From positions 62,001-126,000 of the forward strand of contig JAZUPD010000018.1 of assembly GCA_045604985.1 (NCBI GenBank): a DNA stretch of 64,000 nucleotides, in the 5' to 3' direction. A program made the position numbers and the translations under genes. Shown piece after piece: positions 8,451-17,414 of this stretch. The number at the start of each line of letters is the position of its first letter. Position 1 is the stretch's first letter. This DNA is from SIG710 sp045604985. Its GTDB lineage: Bacteria; Bacillota; Clostridia; Oscillospirales; CAG-272. Under the pieces are notes generated by a model. That model ran no database searches. It had not been told where the DNA came from and saw only the letters and a program-made list of their open reading frames with translations.

Positions 8451-10174
8451 GCCTTTTCTCCCTCCTTTTTGAACTGAGATTGATGTATCTCTCGGTAAAC
8501 GGGGCAACTGCGGAGAAGCGACGCATGATCACCCATTCCCACCTGCGCTCCGTCGTCAAGGACGATTACCTTATCCGCATTCTTTATGGACGAGGTCCGC
8601 TGGGAAATGATGAAGATTGTTGGGTTATAATCAAGAGAACCGATGGCTTTTCTCAATGCCGCATCCGTTGCAAAATCCAGTGCGCTGGAACTGTCGTCAA
8701 GTATAAGCACTTGGGGACGGCGAACCAGAGCTCTTGCGATCGTTAGTCTCTGTCTTTGACCGCCTGAAAAATTTCTGCCGTTTTGTTCGACCTTTTCATC
8801 AAGCCCGTCCTCCTTTGCAGAAACGAAATCTGCGCTTTGCGAGACTTCAAGAGCCTCTTTTATGTCCTCATCCGAGGCATTTTCATTGCCCCAAAGGAGA
8901 TTTTCTTTAATAGTTCCTCTGAAAAGCTCTGCCTTTTGAGGTACGATACCGATAAGTGAACGGAGCGTTTCTATATCGAGACTGTTAATATTTTTTCCAT
9001 TTACGAGGATTTCGCCCTCGCTTGCGTCATAAAAACGGGGAATAAGGTTCACAAGGGAGCTTTTTCCCGATCCCGTACCGCCGATAATGCCAACGGTCTC
9101 GCCTTTTTTCACTGAAAAATCAATTCCTTCAAGGGCATTTTCAGAGGATGAAGCGTACCGTAAATTTACATTTCTGAAGCAGATGCTATCTATTTGTGAA
9201 AGCTTTTCAGAGCATTCCTTTGTCTCCATAGAGGAGTTTATCTCAAAGACCTTTTCCATTCTATGCTCAGAAGCAACGCTCTTCGTGATGGTGATGATAA
9301 GATTTGCGAATTTTACAAGCTCAACAAGTATTTGGGACATATAGTTATAGAGGGCGATGACTGCACCTTGGGTAAGAATACCTGTATCGACCCTTATCGC
9401 ACCCACATAGATAAGAACAAGTACGGCAAAATTTATTAGAACATATGTTAGAGGATTCATGAGGGCGGAAATTCTTCCGACTCTTTCCTGCTCTGCGGAA
9501 AGCTCCTCGCTTTTTGAGTCAAAGCGCTTCTTTTCCTCGTTCTCTCGGCAAAAGGCTCTTATAACTCTCGCTCCCGTAAGGTTTTCACGGGTGATCGAAA
9601 GCACGCTGTCAAGTCTTGACTGCACATTTTTGTAAAGGGGGATGCAAATAAGCATTATTCCGAAAACAACGATTGAAAGGGCAGGGATAACCGCTGCAAA
9701 GGTAAGAGCGGTCTTTACGTCAATGGTAAACGCCATAATCATTGCGCCGAAAACGATGAATGGCGAGCGTATAAAGAGACGCAAAGTAAGATTTATTCCG
9801 TTCTGCACCTGGTTTGCATCGCTTGTCATTCGAGTAATAAGAGTTGAGGTGCCTGCGCTGTCAAGCTTGGTAAAGGAAAGTGACTGAATATGCGAGAGCA
9901 TATCACGCTTTATGCCCGAGGTGATGCAAACCGCAGCCTTTGCGGAAAAATACTGTGCGATCACGGTGCTGGTAAGTCCCAGAACGCCGAGAAGTATGAG
10001 AACAAAGGACATCCCCACGATATATCCGCTTCTACCCTCGCCAATACCCACATCTATCATCTGTTTCATAACAAGGGGAACTCCAAGCTCAAAGCTTGCC
10101 TCAAAGAGCTTGAAGAGAGGGCCGCAGATGACTTCCTTTGTATATTTTTTAGAATGTTTTATAAGATGCTTCAA
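8447..10174 (-). CDS. ABC exporter half-transporter, subunit A (degenerate NBD)
   Basis: About 575 residues with an N-terminal six-helix exporter domain and a C-terminal ATPase domain: GGTGSGKSS (Walker A), NFSGGQRQR (signature) and LILDDSSSALD (Walker B). The residue that should be the catalytic Glu is Asp, as in the degenerate site of heterodimeric exporters such as BmrCD and TM287/288. The likely start is TTG 10174, preceded by AAGAAGGGAAAGGC; an in-frame ATG 45 bases upstream has no ribosome site. It overlaps the next gene by four bases (GTGA), so the two subunits are translationally coupled. Confidence 0.9.
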   Translation of the reverse strand: MKHLIKHSKKYTKEVICGPLFKLFEASFELGVPLVMKQMIDVGIGEGRSGYIVGMSFVLILLGVLGLTSTVIAQYFSAKAAVCITSGIKRDMLSHIQSLSFTKLDSAGTSTLITRMTSDANQVQNGINLTLRLFIRSPFIVFGAMIMAFTIDVKTALTFAAVIPALSIVVFGIMLICIPLYKNVQSRLDSVLSITRENLTGARVIRAFCRENEEKKRFDSKSEELSAEQERVGRISALMNPLTYVLINFAVLVLIYVGAIRVDTGILTQGAVIALYNYMSQILVELVKFANLIITITKSVASEHRMEKVFEINSSMETKECSEKLSQIDSICFRNVNLRYASSSENALEGIDFSVKKGETVGIIGGTGSGKSSLVNLIPRFYDASEGEILVNGKNINSLDIETLRSLIGIVPQKAELFRGTIKENLLWGNENASDEDIKEALEVSQSADFVSAKEDGLDEKVEQNGRNFSGGQRQRLTIARALVRRPQVLILDDSSSALDFATDAALRKAIGSLDYNPTIFIISQRTSSIKNADKVIVLDDGAQVGMGDHASLLRSCPVYREIHQSQFKKEGEKA

Positions 10175-10207
10175 TTTAAGCCTTTCCCTTCTTTGTCGAT
10201 CATCATA

Positions 10208-10236
10208 ATTGTAACACAAAAATCTCGTTTTGTACA
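10208..10236 (-). promoter_or_regulatory. Possible promoter of ABC exporter operon
   Basis: Minus strand TGTACA (10236-10231), 17 bases, TACAAT (10213-10208), 34 bases before the proposed TTG start. The -35 matches the consensus at four of six positions, so this is moderate. Confidence 0.45.
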
Positions 10237-10290
10237 GAGCTTTCTTAAATTTTGTTTTTCTAAATTAAATGTTAATGTGGTCTTATCACA

Positions 10291-10319
10291 TTGACATTTT
10301 TCGTCTCCTGTGTTATAAT
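10291..10319 (+). promoter_or_regulatory. Consensus promoter of two-component operon
   Basis: TTGACA (10291-10296), 17-base spacer, TATAAT (10314-10319). It lies unusually far (about 177 bases) from the response-regulator ATG at 10497, which leaves a long 5' leader. Confidence 0.75.
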
Positions 10320-10496
10320 ATATCAGCAGTTAAAGAACACAAAGAACGGCAGTATAATAATGTTGCGGCTCGATTGCGATGAGGCTTTTTTGATCGTTAT
10401 AAAGAAAGGTCTCAAAATAAGGGGCGGTTATATAGATCCTTATGGACTGATAAAAGTAAAAATAGTAAAAAAATCATGGAAACAAGGAGAATTTAT

Positions 10497-11177
10497 ATGA
10501 TTTTTTGCGTTGAAGACGACAATGGCATCAGAAATATGATGCTCTATACACTCGGTGTCTCAGGCTTTGAGGCTCTCGGCTTTTGCGACGGTGCGGCACT
10601 TTTTGAAGCACTTAAGGAAAATACCCCCGAGCTTATCATGCTCGATATCATGCTTCCTGGCGATGACGGGTTAACTATTCTCAAAAGACTTCGTTCGCAA
10701 ACGGCAACCGCCGATATTCCTATCATCATGGCAACCGCAAAGGGTACGGAATACGATAAGGTCATCGGGCTTGATCTGGGCGCAGACGACTATCTTGCAA
10801 AGCCCTTTGGGATGATGGAGATGGTTTCAAGGGTCAAGGCGGTGCTTCGCCGAGCTAATCGTCAGGTCCTCGAAAATAAGAAGCTTCTCCGGATGGGAGC
10901 ACTTGAGCTTGATCTGGATCAGCATACCGCAAGTGCAAGAGGAGAGAGACTCCAGCTTACTTTCAAGGAATTTGAGATGCTTTGCCTTTTCATGCAAAAT
11001 GTCGGCAGAGTCTTCACCCGTGAACAGCTTCTTTCTTCGGTTTGGGGGGTAGATTTTATGGGCGAAACCAGAACGGTTGATGTTCATATCGGAACATTGC
11101 GCGAAAAGCTTGGCTCTTGCTCGGATTACATAGAAACAGTGCGCGGAGTGGGCTACCGAATGGAAAAGATCCTCTGA
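10497..11177 (+). CDS. OmpR/PhoB family response regulator
   Basis: A 226-residue two-domain response regulator. The receiver domain (1-115) has the acidic pocket 'VEDD', phosphoacceptor Asp50 in 'LIMLDIMLPGDDG', and the conserved Lys of 'DDYLAKPF'. The C-terminal winged helix (about 130-226) shows 'LTFKEFEMLCLFMQNVGRVFTREQLL', the recognition helix 'TRTVDVHIGTLREKL' and 'IETVRGVGYRM'. I start at ATG 10497, which has CAAGGAG five to six bases upstream; an upstream in-frame ATG (10476) has none. The sensor kinase starts 24 bases after the stop. Regulated genes are unknown; the long leader suggests extra control. Confidence 0.93.
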   Translation: MIFCVEDDNGIRNMMLYTLGVSGFEALGFCDGAALFEALKENTPELIMLDIMLPGDDGLTILKRLRSQTATADIPIIMATAKGTEYDKVIGLDLGADDYLAKPFGMMEMVSRVKAVLRRANRQVLENKKLLRMGALELDLDQHTASARGERLQLTFKEFEMLCLFMQNVGRVFTREQLLSSVWGVDFMGETRTVDVHIGTLREKLGSCSDYIETVRGVGYRMEKIL

Positions 11178-11201
11178 AAAACATCTTAAACGGAGGTTGA
11201 A

Positions 11202-12434
11202 ATGAAAAAAAGAGTCACGAAAACAGTTCTTATGATCATTTTTACCCTGATGGTCGGCGGAATGTTTATGATACTGCTCTCGGTAGCGAAAAAAGATGCA
11301 CTAAGCACCGTTATCGGTATTGGAATTATGACGAGTCTGCTCTGTGCAACCTCTGCTATTCTGCTTTATAACGGCATTATTCGACCTTATTCCATAAAAA
11401 ATGCAGAGCAGAGGGCAGAGCTTGAGCTTGTGCAAAGCAGCCTTACTGTTGCCTCGGACAGAATGAACGAGGGGCTTGTTCTGATCGACAAAAATTTCTA
11501 TATCATAAGCCTCAACAGGCGTGCTATGCAGCTTCTTCAAACGGGGACAAACTGCGTTGGAAGCGACATACGAAGCATTGCCGCTCCCTTTGGCGCAGAG
11601 GAGCTTTTTGAAAGGGCAAAGAGCGGTGAGCATGTTGAAAAACTTATAGAATTCAACAGCCTCGAATATCAGATAAAGGTCAGCTCTATCGGAAGCGACA
11701 AAGATACCGATGGCTATGTTATGTTGATCTTTGACGCAACGGAGAGGGAAAGATCGGAAAAAATTCGCCGTGAATTTACCGCAAATGTTTCTCATGAGCT
11801 GAAAACCCCGCTTCATTCTATACTCGGCTGTGCGGAGCTTTTGCAGAGCGGAATGGTAAAGCCTGAAAACTCAAGAGAGTTTACAGACCAAATATATTCC
11901 GAGGCAAGGAGAATGGTGCGCCTTATCGAAGATATTATGAATCTATCAAAGCTCGATGAAGGCTCTGCAGATCTTAAAAGAATTGAAGTTGACCTGTTTG
12001 AGATCGCCAAAAGTGCGGTTAAGACTCTTGAAAGCGAGGCTGAACGCGCGTCTGTTACCATTACGGCAGAGGGCGAAAGCTCAATGATGAACGGGATACC
12101 TCATCTGCTGGGAGGTATCGTGCTAAATCTCTGCGATAACGCAATCAAATATAACAAAGAAAAGGGCAGAGTAGACGTAAAGGTTCATAACGAGGACGGC
12201 TCCGCAGTCCTTTCGGTTATTGATACGGGAATAGGTATTCCGGGAGAGCATCAGACGAGAGTTTTTGAGCGCTTTTACCGAGTTGATAAAAGCCACTCCA
12301 AGGAGGTCGGCGGCACGGGGCTTGGTCTTTCCATTGTAAAGCATTCTGCGAAGATCCATGGTGCAAAGATCGAAATGCAAAGCACCCCCGGCGAGGGTAC
12401 GACAATAACTCTCCGTTTTCCGAAATCAATGTAA
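11202..12434 (+). CDS. Sensor histidine kinase (PhoR-like)
   Basis: A 410-residue membrane kinase, partner of the response regulator immediately upstream. Two membrane helices occupy about residues 9-28 and 35-60 with almost no external loop, so it probably senses something in or at the membrane or cytoplasm. A PAS-like domain (about 75-178) is followed by HisKA with phosphoacceptor His198 in VSHELKTPL, then the HATPase domain with N box (LCDNAIKYN), G1 (DTGIGIP), F box (FERFYRVD) and G2 (GGTGLGLSIV). A strong terminator follows the stop codon. The signal is not identifiable from sequence. Confidence 0.93.
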   Translation: MKKRVTKTVLMIIFTLMVGGMFMILLSVAKKDALSTVIGIGIMTSLLCATSAILLYNGIIRPYSIKNAEQRAELELVQSSLTVASDRMNEGLVLIDKNFYIISLNRRAMQLLQTGTNCVGSDIRSIAAPFGAEELFERAKSGEHVEKLIEFNSLEYQIKVSSIGSDKDTDGYVMLIFDATERERSEKIRREFTANVSHELKTPLHSILGCAELLQSGMVKPENSREFTDQIYSEARRMVRLIEDIMNLSKLDEGSADLKRIEVDLFEIAKSAVKTLESEAERASVTITAEGESSMMNGIPHLLGGIVLNLCDNAIKYNKEKGRVDVKVHNEDGSAVLSVIDTGIGIPGEHQTRVFERFYRVDKSHSKEVGGTGLGLSIVKHSAKIHGAKIEMQSTPGEGTTITLRFPKSM

Positions 12435-12439
12435 AAAGA

Positions 12440-12472
12440 GTGAGCTGAGTTTTTACTCAGCTCACGTTTTTT
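12440..12472 (+). terminator. Bidirectional rho-independent terminator
   Basis: Perfect 11-bp stem GTGAGCTGAGT / ACTCAGCTCAC with a TTTT loop, followed by TTTTTT on the plus strand and TCTTTTT on the minus strand. It ends the two-component operon and probably also the convergent rRNA methyltransferase gene. Confidence 0.85.
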
Positions 12473-12548
12473 GTTTAACGAAATGAAAAATTAGGATTTA
12501 TTGTCGTGTGAAGAGGGAGTAAGGGAGTTATTTGTATCGGTTGATTAT

Positions 12549-13931
12549 TTATTTTCTGAGCCCCTTGGGGTAATAATTTTTCGCCTCACCCGAGGTGACT
12601 TTTGCGCCGCCGATGGCAGCAGTTCCATATAAAACTGCAACAAAGCCGTTTTCAAACTCCGTCTTTATGCTCTCACCATGAAGATATTTTTTTACTCGTT
12701 CGTCCTCAGGCAAAAGAGATATTTTGCGCTCCATGAGTCCGCCGTATGCGGTGAAGAAATTATGATGCGGCACAAGTCTTCCCTTTTGAACACTGCCAAC
12801 AGCAACACCGGGGCATTTTACCGAGCGAGGCATTGTTATCCTCGGCGCAAGATAGTAATTTCCGTCATGAAAAAGGGCTAGCTCGTATTTTTCGATCTCC
12901 GCAATTCCTTCATCCGTCAGAACTTCCCTTAAAAAATCTCTTACGATGTGGATATTCGGATCGGGCTTCGGACTTTTTTTCTTTTTGCCGTCCTTTTTTT
13001 CTTCCTTCTTGACGCTTTGGGTATCAGCATTGCAGTCCCTTCGCATAAGCGCAATAAATTGTCCCTCGCCCCTTGAGATATGAGGGTAAAAACGGCGGCA
13101 AAGCTTCATTTTGTCACCGTATTGCAAAAGACCGTCCGCAGTGGCTTCTCTAACCGAATCCTTAACGGGAACGAGATGAAAATCGGGGTTTTCTTCAAGG
13201 AAGGAGGCGACTTGCATCTCATTTTCTTCGGGTGCAAACGTGCAGGTGGAATATAGGAGCATGCCGCCTCTTTTTACTGTATGGACGATGTTTTTAAGTA
13301 TCTCTTTTTGGCGTTCGGCGCACATTTTTAAATTTTCCATGCTCCATTCGTTAACGGCAAGTGGGTTTTTTCGCATCATTCCCTCACCCGAGCAGGGGGC
13401 ATCGACTATGACAAGGTCAAATTCGTCATCGTATGTATCGCCTATCTCGGCAGAATCTGCATTCGTTATCACAGCGTTGCGTATTCCAAGCCGCTCAACG
13501 TTCTGAGCGAGGACGTTGCATCTTTTTCGGTCAATCTCGTTTGAGACGATAAATCCATCACCGCAAAGAAGAGCGGCTGCTTGAGTGGTTTTTCCGCCGG
13601 GGGCGGCACAAAGGTCGAGTATCTTCATGCCCGGTCTTATATCGACAGCCGCCACAGCAGCCATTGCCGACGGCTCTTGAATGTATATTGCGCCGCTGTG
13701 ATGTAGAGGATGTGAGCCGATATGCTCGCACTCAAAAATATATCCATGATCGCAAAAGGGAAGCTTTTCGAGTTTCAGAGTTTCCTCAGACGCAAGTGCC
13801 TGTGCCGAGTATTTTAGCGTGTTCACCCTGAGAGATCTTACGACTTCGGAGTCCATTGCGGAAAGAAATGCGGGAAAATCATCCCTTAGCAGATTCTTCA
13901 TTCTTTCTTCAAATTCTATGGGAAGCTTCAT
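12549..13931 (-). CDS. NOL1/NOP2/Sun (RsmF/RsmB-type) rRNA cytosine-C5 methyltransferase
   Basis: About 460 residues. The N-terminal part has 'RSLRVNTLK', the SAM-binding core contains 'ILDLCAAPGGKTTQAA' (about 105-120), and the two catalytic Cys motifs of m5C RNA methyltransferases are visible: 'DAPCSGEGMMRKNP' (about 195) and 'LLYSTCTFAPEENE' (about 245). A charged Lys-rich linker (about 300-325) leads to a C-terminal domain of the RsmF type ('LRKV/VRDFLREVL ... LPRSVKCPGVAVG'-like). The target is expected to be 16S rRNA cytosine. I start at ATG 13931, which has ACGAGGT upstream; earlier in-frame ATG 13976 has no such site. Confidence 0.88.
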   Translation of the reverse strand: MKLPIEFEERMKNLLRDDFPAFLSAMDSEVVRSLRVNTLKYSAQALASEETLKLEKLPFCDHGYIFECEHIGSHPLHHSGAIYIQEPSAMAAVAAVDIRPGMKILDLCAAPGGKTTQAAALLCGDGFIVSNEIDRKRCNVLAQNVERLGIRNAVITNADSAEIGDTYDDEFDLVIVDAPCSGEGMMRKNPLAVNEWSMENLKMCAERQKEILKNIVHTVKRGGMLLYSTCTFAPEENEMQVASFLEENPDFHLVPVKDSVREATADGLLQYGDKMKLCRRFYPHISRGEGQFIALMRRDCNADTQSVKKEEKKDGKKKKSPKPDPNIHIVRDFLREVLTDEGIAEIEKYELALFHDGNYYLAPRITMPRSVKCPGVAVGSVQKGRLVPHHNFFTAYGGLMERKISLLPEDERVKKYLHGESIKTEFENGFVAVLYGTAAIGGAKVTSGEAKNYYPKGLRK

Positions 13932-13962
13932 TTTTACCTCGTATTTTAAGATTTCTACCGAT

Positions 13963-13991
13963 ATTTTACCATACAAAATTAACTAAAGCAA
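13963..13991 (-). promoter_or_regulatory. Promoter of rRNA methyltransferase gene
   Basis: Minus strand TTGCTT (13991-13986), 17 bases, TAAAAT (13968-13963), 31 bases before ATG 13931. The -35 is a four-of-six match. Confidence 0.5.
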
Positions 13992-14076
13992 GATTTTTTT
14001 CGATGTTCACAAAATTCTCTTTTTTTTTTTTACACAATGTGGTATCATTATAGAAAAAGCGAAAGGATGAAAGCAA

Positions 14077-14580
14077 ATGCACGATAAACTCACAAGCGTA
14101 GATATAAAAAAGATGCAGGAGGAGATAGATTATAGGGCAAAGGAGCTGCGTCCAAAGCTTCTTGAGGAAGTCAAGAGAACGAGAGAATACGGAGATCTGA
14201 GCGAAAACGCCGAATATAAGGAAGCAAAGCGAGAAAAAAATCGCAATGAAAGCAGGATAAGATATCTGAAAAATATGATAGAGACTGCCGTTATAATTGA
14301 GATCGACGGGAAAAGCGAGGAGATCGGCCTTTTCGACAAGGTTGAGCTTTATTACGAGATGAACGGAATGACAAAGAGGATACAACTGGTCACGACTCTG
14401 CGTCAGGATGTTACGAATGGTTATATCAGCGGAGAATCACCTCTCGGCAAGGCACTTATCGGTAAAAAAACAGGTGACCGAGTCTATGTTGAAGTGACTC
14501 CCGACAGGAGCTTTTATGTTCAGATAAAGAGTGTGGAAAAGAGCGGGGACGATGATTCTCTGCCCATAAACTCATTCTGA
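14077..14580 (+). CDS. greA: Transcription elongation factor GreA/GreB family
   Basis: A 167-residue Gre factor that stimulates transcript cleavage in backtracked RNA polymerase. The N-terminal coiled coil (about 5-80) carries the acidic tip 'TREYGDLSENAEYKEAKRE', the key Gre signature; the C-terminal FKBP-like domain includes 'SPLGKALIGKKTGDRVYVEV'. The middle of the C-domain ('VELYYEMNGMTKRIQLVTTL') differs from the common GreA pattern, so it may be a paralogue. AAAGGATG precedes the ATG. The metalloprotease gene begins two bases after its stop, so the two are translated as a unit. Confidence 0.9.
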   Translation: MHDKLTSVDIKKMQEEIDYRAKELRPKLLEEVKRTREYGDLSENAEYKEAKREKNRNESRIRYLKNMIETAVIIEIDGKSEEIGLFDKVELYYEMNGMTKRIQLVTTLRQDVTNGYISGESPLGKALIGKKTGDRVYVEVTPDRSFYVQIKSVEKSGDDDSLPINSF

Positions 14581-14581
14581 T

Positions 14582-15133
14582 ATGGCGCATTATAAAAGCG
14601 AGCGGGGCGGATTTGAATATACAGTCACCAGAAAAAAGGTGAAAAACATCAATTTGAGGATAAGGGAGAATGGAAGCGTTACTGTTTCTGCGCCATGCTC
14701 TACCCCTGAGCGGGTCATAATTTCCTTTGTGGAAGAAAAAAGCTCAAAAATAGCCGAAATTCTTACAAATTTGCCACCGCAATCGCCTCAAAAGAGATAT
14801 ACCAAAGAGGAAAAAGAGCGTTTTCTTGAAAGAGCCGAGAGCGTTTGCAGAAAAATCGAGCCGCTTTTCTTTGAGGGGGAATATGAAAAGCCCAAAATTG
14901 AGCTTTGCTCGGGAAAGAGCAGACATGGCTACTGCGTCCCCTCAAAAAATCTTATAAGGCTCAATATTTCGCTTTCCGATCATTCCGATGATGTCCTCGA
15001 ATTTGTAGCAATGCACGAATATTGTCATTTTCTCTGCCCGAATCATTCTGCAGCTTTTTATTTTGAGCTGACACGAAGAATGCCCGATTGGAGAAGAAGA
15101 AAGGTGATTCTTCAAAGTGCAAAACCTCAATAA
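14582..15133 (+). CDS. YgjP-like M48/DUF45 metallopeptidase
   Basis: A 183-residue protein of the YgjP/DUF45 group of zinc metalloproteases. The zinc motif HExxH appears as 'MHEYCHFLCPNHSAAFY' (about residues 140-156) with the downstream His typical of the family, and 'PDWRRRK' near the C-terminus is a familiar DUF45 ending. The N-terminal 'YTVTRKKVKNINLRIRENGSVTVSAP' region, a beta-rich opening, is also characteristic. No signal peptide is seen. Substrate unknown. The ATG at 14582 directly follows the GreA TGA, indicating coupling. Confidence 0.85.
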   Translation: MAHYKSERGGFEYTVTRKKVKNINLRIRENGSVTVSAPCSTPERVIISFVEEKSSKIAEILTNLPPQSPQKRYTKEEKERFLERAESVCRKIEPLFFEGEYEKPKIELCSGKSRHGYCVPSKNLIRLNISLSDHSDDVLEFVAMHEYCHFLCPNHSAAFYFELTRRMPDWRRRKVILQSAKPQ

Positions 15134-15145
15134 TTGTCAAAAAAC

Positions 15146-15174
15146 TTGACAAATAAAACAAAAAGGGTTACAAT
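15146..15174 (+). promoter_or_regulatory. Promoter of cohesin/dockerin gene
   Basis: TTGACA (15146-15151), 17-base spacer, TACAAT (15169-15174). It starts just after the metalloprotease stop codon and reads into the secreted cohesin/dockerin protein. Confidence 0.75.
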
Positions 15175-15238
15175 AGAACTTACAATACTAACGTTTTGAA
15201 AGCTTTTGTCAAAACACGGCAAGAAAGGAATTTTAAAG

Positions 15239-17392
15239 ATGAAAAAAGCGGCATTATCTCTTTTTGCTTTTGTTATCGTATTATTCACCTTTTCTGCAGT
15301 TGACATTGCTGCACAGGAGATCCGTGTCGATGCTGAACGCTTTGCTTCTATACAGGGGCATACACTGCAGAACAGCAGAGACGTATTTAAGAACTATTTT
15401 GATGCTGATGAATTTGAAATGCGTTTACGAGACGCTGTTATGAATTTCGAACCGAGTCTCGACATCAGTGAATATAAAATTCCCAGCACACTGTTATCTG
15501 AGTTTTATTTTTTCTTTTCAGATACTATCACCGATTGCTTTCACGTAAATCTTGACAGTGTGTGGTTTGTTAAAAACGGGAATATAACAACGATTGATTT
15601 TGCATATCTTGTTGAAAAGGACAGATATGATGAATATCTTGAAAAATGGAATTCAAAGATTGATGAATTTCTCTTTGGCATCAAGGATAATGATTCTCTG
15701 TCCGATGTCCAGAAGGCTTTGCTTATACACGACAGAATAATAACACACTGCGAATATGACTATGAAAATTATAAGGCACATTCCGTGCCGGACGCTTCCT
15801 ATACTCCCTATGGGGTGGTTATTGAAGGCGTGGCTGTCTGTCAGGGCTATGCGGAGCTTTATTCGTATTTGATGACCCTTGTTGATATTGAAAGTTATCT
15901 TTGCAGTTCGAAGCTCCTTGACCATGTTTGGAATATTCTCTTTATCGACGGAGAATATTATTATGTTGATGTAACGTGGGACGATGCTGTTTGGGATATT
16001 TCGGGAAGGGTGATGCATACCAATTTCCTTTGCTCCTACGAGGAGTTCAAAAAGACACACGTTGCAGATGATTATGACACCACTCCTTCAAGCACGAAAT
16101 ATGATAACTATTTTTGGCGAGACTGCAGATCGAGTTTTGAGCTTATCGGAGACGAGATTTATTATGTTGATTTTTCAGAAGCGCGCATTGAAACATACGA
16201 TGGGAGCGCAGTATGGGATGTAAGCACTTATTGGCTTACAGGCGATGGCAGTTCTTATTATCCGGGTTGCTATACTTATATTACTGCGTATGAGGATTTT
16301 CTGCTTTTCAATATGCCTGATTCAATTTATGCATACGATACCATGGCCAAAACCGCAAAGAAGGTGCTTACTCCGCACGATCCATTCAGCACAAGCGAGA
16401 ATATCTACAACATTTTCGGCTTCAGAGAGAAAAATGATAAGCTTCTGTTGGAGTTTAACCATAAGGCGGATTTTTCGGAAAAGACCAAACAAGATTATAC
16501 CATAGTAACGGATATAGATCCCGATTGGTTTAAGGTGAGTGTTGAGGCTGTTTCCCTTGACAAGGAGACTGAAACTGCGGCCGTGGGTGAAATGAGGACC
16601 CTTGTTGCAACCGTTGCACCGGCAAATGCTACCAACAAAAATGTTTCATGGAGATCCTCGGATGAAAATGTGGCGGTAGTTAAAGATGGAGTTGTGACAG
16701 CGATAAATGCGGGTACGGTAACAATTACGGTAACAACCGAGGATGGAAGCAAAACTGCGAAATGCGTTATTACGGTTAAAGCTGAAGCGGATGAGAAAGA
16801 TGCTCTGACGTTTAAGGTGGGCGAAGCAAAGGCGATTGCAGGTAAGCAGATAAAGCTGGCGATTGATATTGAAAACAATCCCGGAATTTCAGGTGTGGTT
16901 CTTGAAATCGGTTATGACAGGAGCGTTATGTCACTCGTTGAATATGAAAGTGCCTCATATATTCAGGCAACAAGCAATTTTGATGAAGATGAAAGCCATG
17001 ATAAGGCGATTTTCTCTTTGACGTTTTCGTCGAATCATGTTGAGAGCGGAACGATTTTAACGCTTGTTTTTGAAATCAAGGCTGATGCTCCGTTAGGGGA
17101 TTATGCGGTAACGATTTCCTGTCCGAAGGTTGCTGCCAATCAGGCTTTAGAAATTCTTGGATGTAAACTCGTTTCAGGCGAGATAACGGTTTCCGACTCG
17201 ATTTGCGGAGACATAAATCGTGATGGCAGGATAGATATTAAGGATTCTGTTCTTCTCGTTCAATATCTTGCAAAGTGGAATGTAGAGGTGGACGAGGCGG
17301 GGGCGGATTGCGACGCCGATGGAGATATAGATATTAAGGACTCTGTTCTTCTTGCTCAATATCTTGCAGAATGGAATGTACACTTGGGATAA
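15239..17392 (+). CDS. Secreted transglutaminase-like / Big2 / cohesin / dockerin protein
   Basis: A 717-residue exported protein. Residues 1-25 are a signal peptide (KKAALSLFAFVIVLFTF core, AxA-like end). A transglutaminase-like domain follows with a full Cys201-His229-Asp244 triad (VCQGYAEL, DHVWNI, VDVTWDD). A beta-rich linker (about 300-430) precedes a bacterial Ig-like Big2 domain (about 430-513), a cohesin-type domain (about 523-652; 'GVVLEIGYDRSVM ... GTILTLVFEIKADAP') and a type I dockerin (656-713) with two near-identical calcium loops ending IDIKDSVLL. Having cohesin and dockerin on one chain would let it bridge cellulosome-like parts. Start at ATG 15239 (AAGAAAGGAA upstream). It is monocistronic: own promoter and terminator. 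Confidence 0.9.
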   Translation: MKKAALSLFAFVIVLFTFSAVDIAAQEIRVDAERFASIQGHTLQNSRDVFKNYFDADEFEMRLRDAVMNFEPSLDISEYKIPSTLLSEFYFFFSDTITDCFHVNLDSVWFVKNGNITTIDFAYLVEKDRYDEYLEKWNSKIDEFLFGIKDNDSLSDVQKALLIHDRIITHCEYDYENYKAHSVPDASYTPYGVVIEGVAVCQGYAELYSYLMTLVDIESYLCSSKLLDHVWNILFIDGEYYYVDVTWDDAVWDISGRVMHTNFLCSYEEFKKTHVADDYDTTPSSTKYDNYFWRDCRSSFELIGDEIYYVDFSEARIETYDGSAVWDVSTYWLTGDGSSYYPGCYTYITAYEDFLLFNMPDSIYAYDTMAKTAKKVLTPHDPFSTSENIYNIFGFREKNDKLLLEFNHKADFSEKTKQDYTIVTDIDPDWFKVSVEAVSLDKETETAAVGEMRTLVATVAPANATNKNVSWRSSDENVAVVKDGVVTAINAGTVTITVTTEDGSKTAKCVITVKAEADEKDALTFKVGEAKAIAGKQIKLAIDIENNPGISGVVLEIGYDRSVMSLVEYESASYIQATSNFDEDESHDKAIFSLTFSSNHVESGTILTLVFEIKADAPLGDYAVTISCPKVAANQALEILGCKLVSGEITVSDSICGDINRDGRIDIKDSVLLVQYLAKWNVEVDEAGADCDADGDIDIKDSVLLAQYLAEWNVHLG

Positions 17393-17414
17393 AATATTGA
17401 ATTTTTAGAAGTTT

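Larger units (their letters stand above)
10175..10496. other. Divergent intergenic region with long leader
   Basis: 322 gene-free bases between the ABC exporter (minus) and the response regulator (plus). It holds the two divergent promoters and a leader from about 10326 to 10496. A 46-codon frame in the leader (10361-10500) has no ribosome site and resembles no family I know. No terminator-like hairpin or known riboswitch was recognised. Confidence 0.5.
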
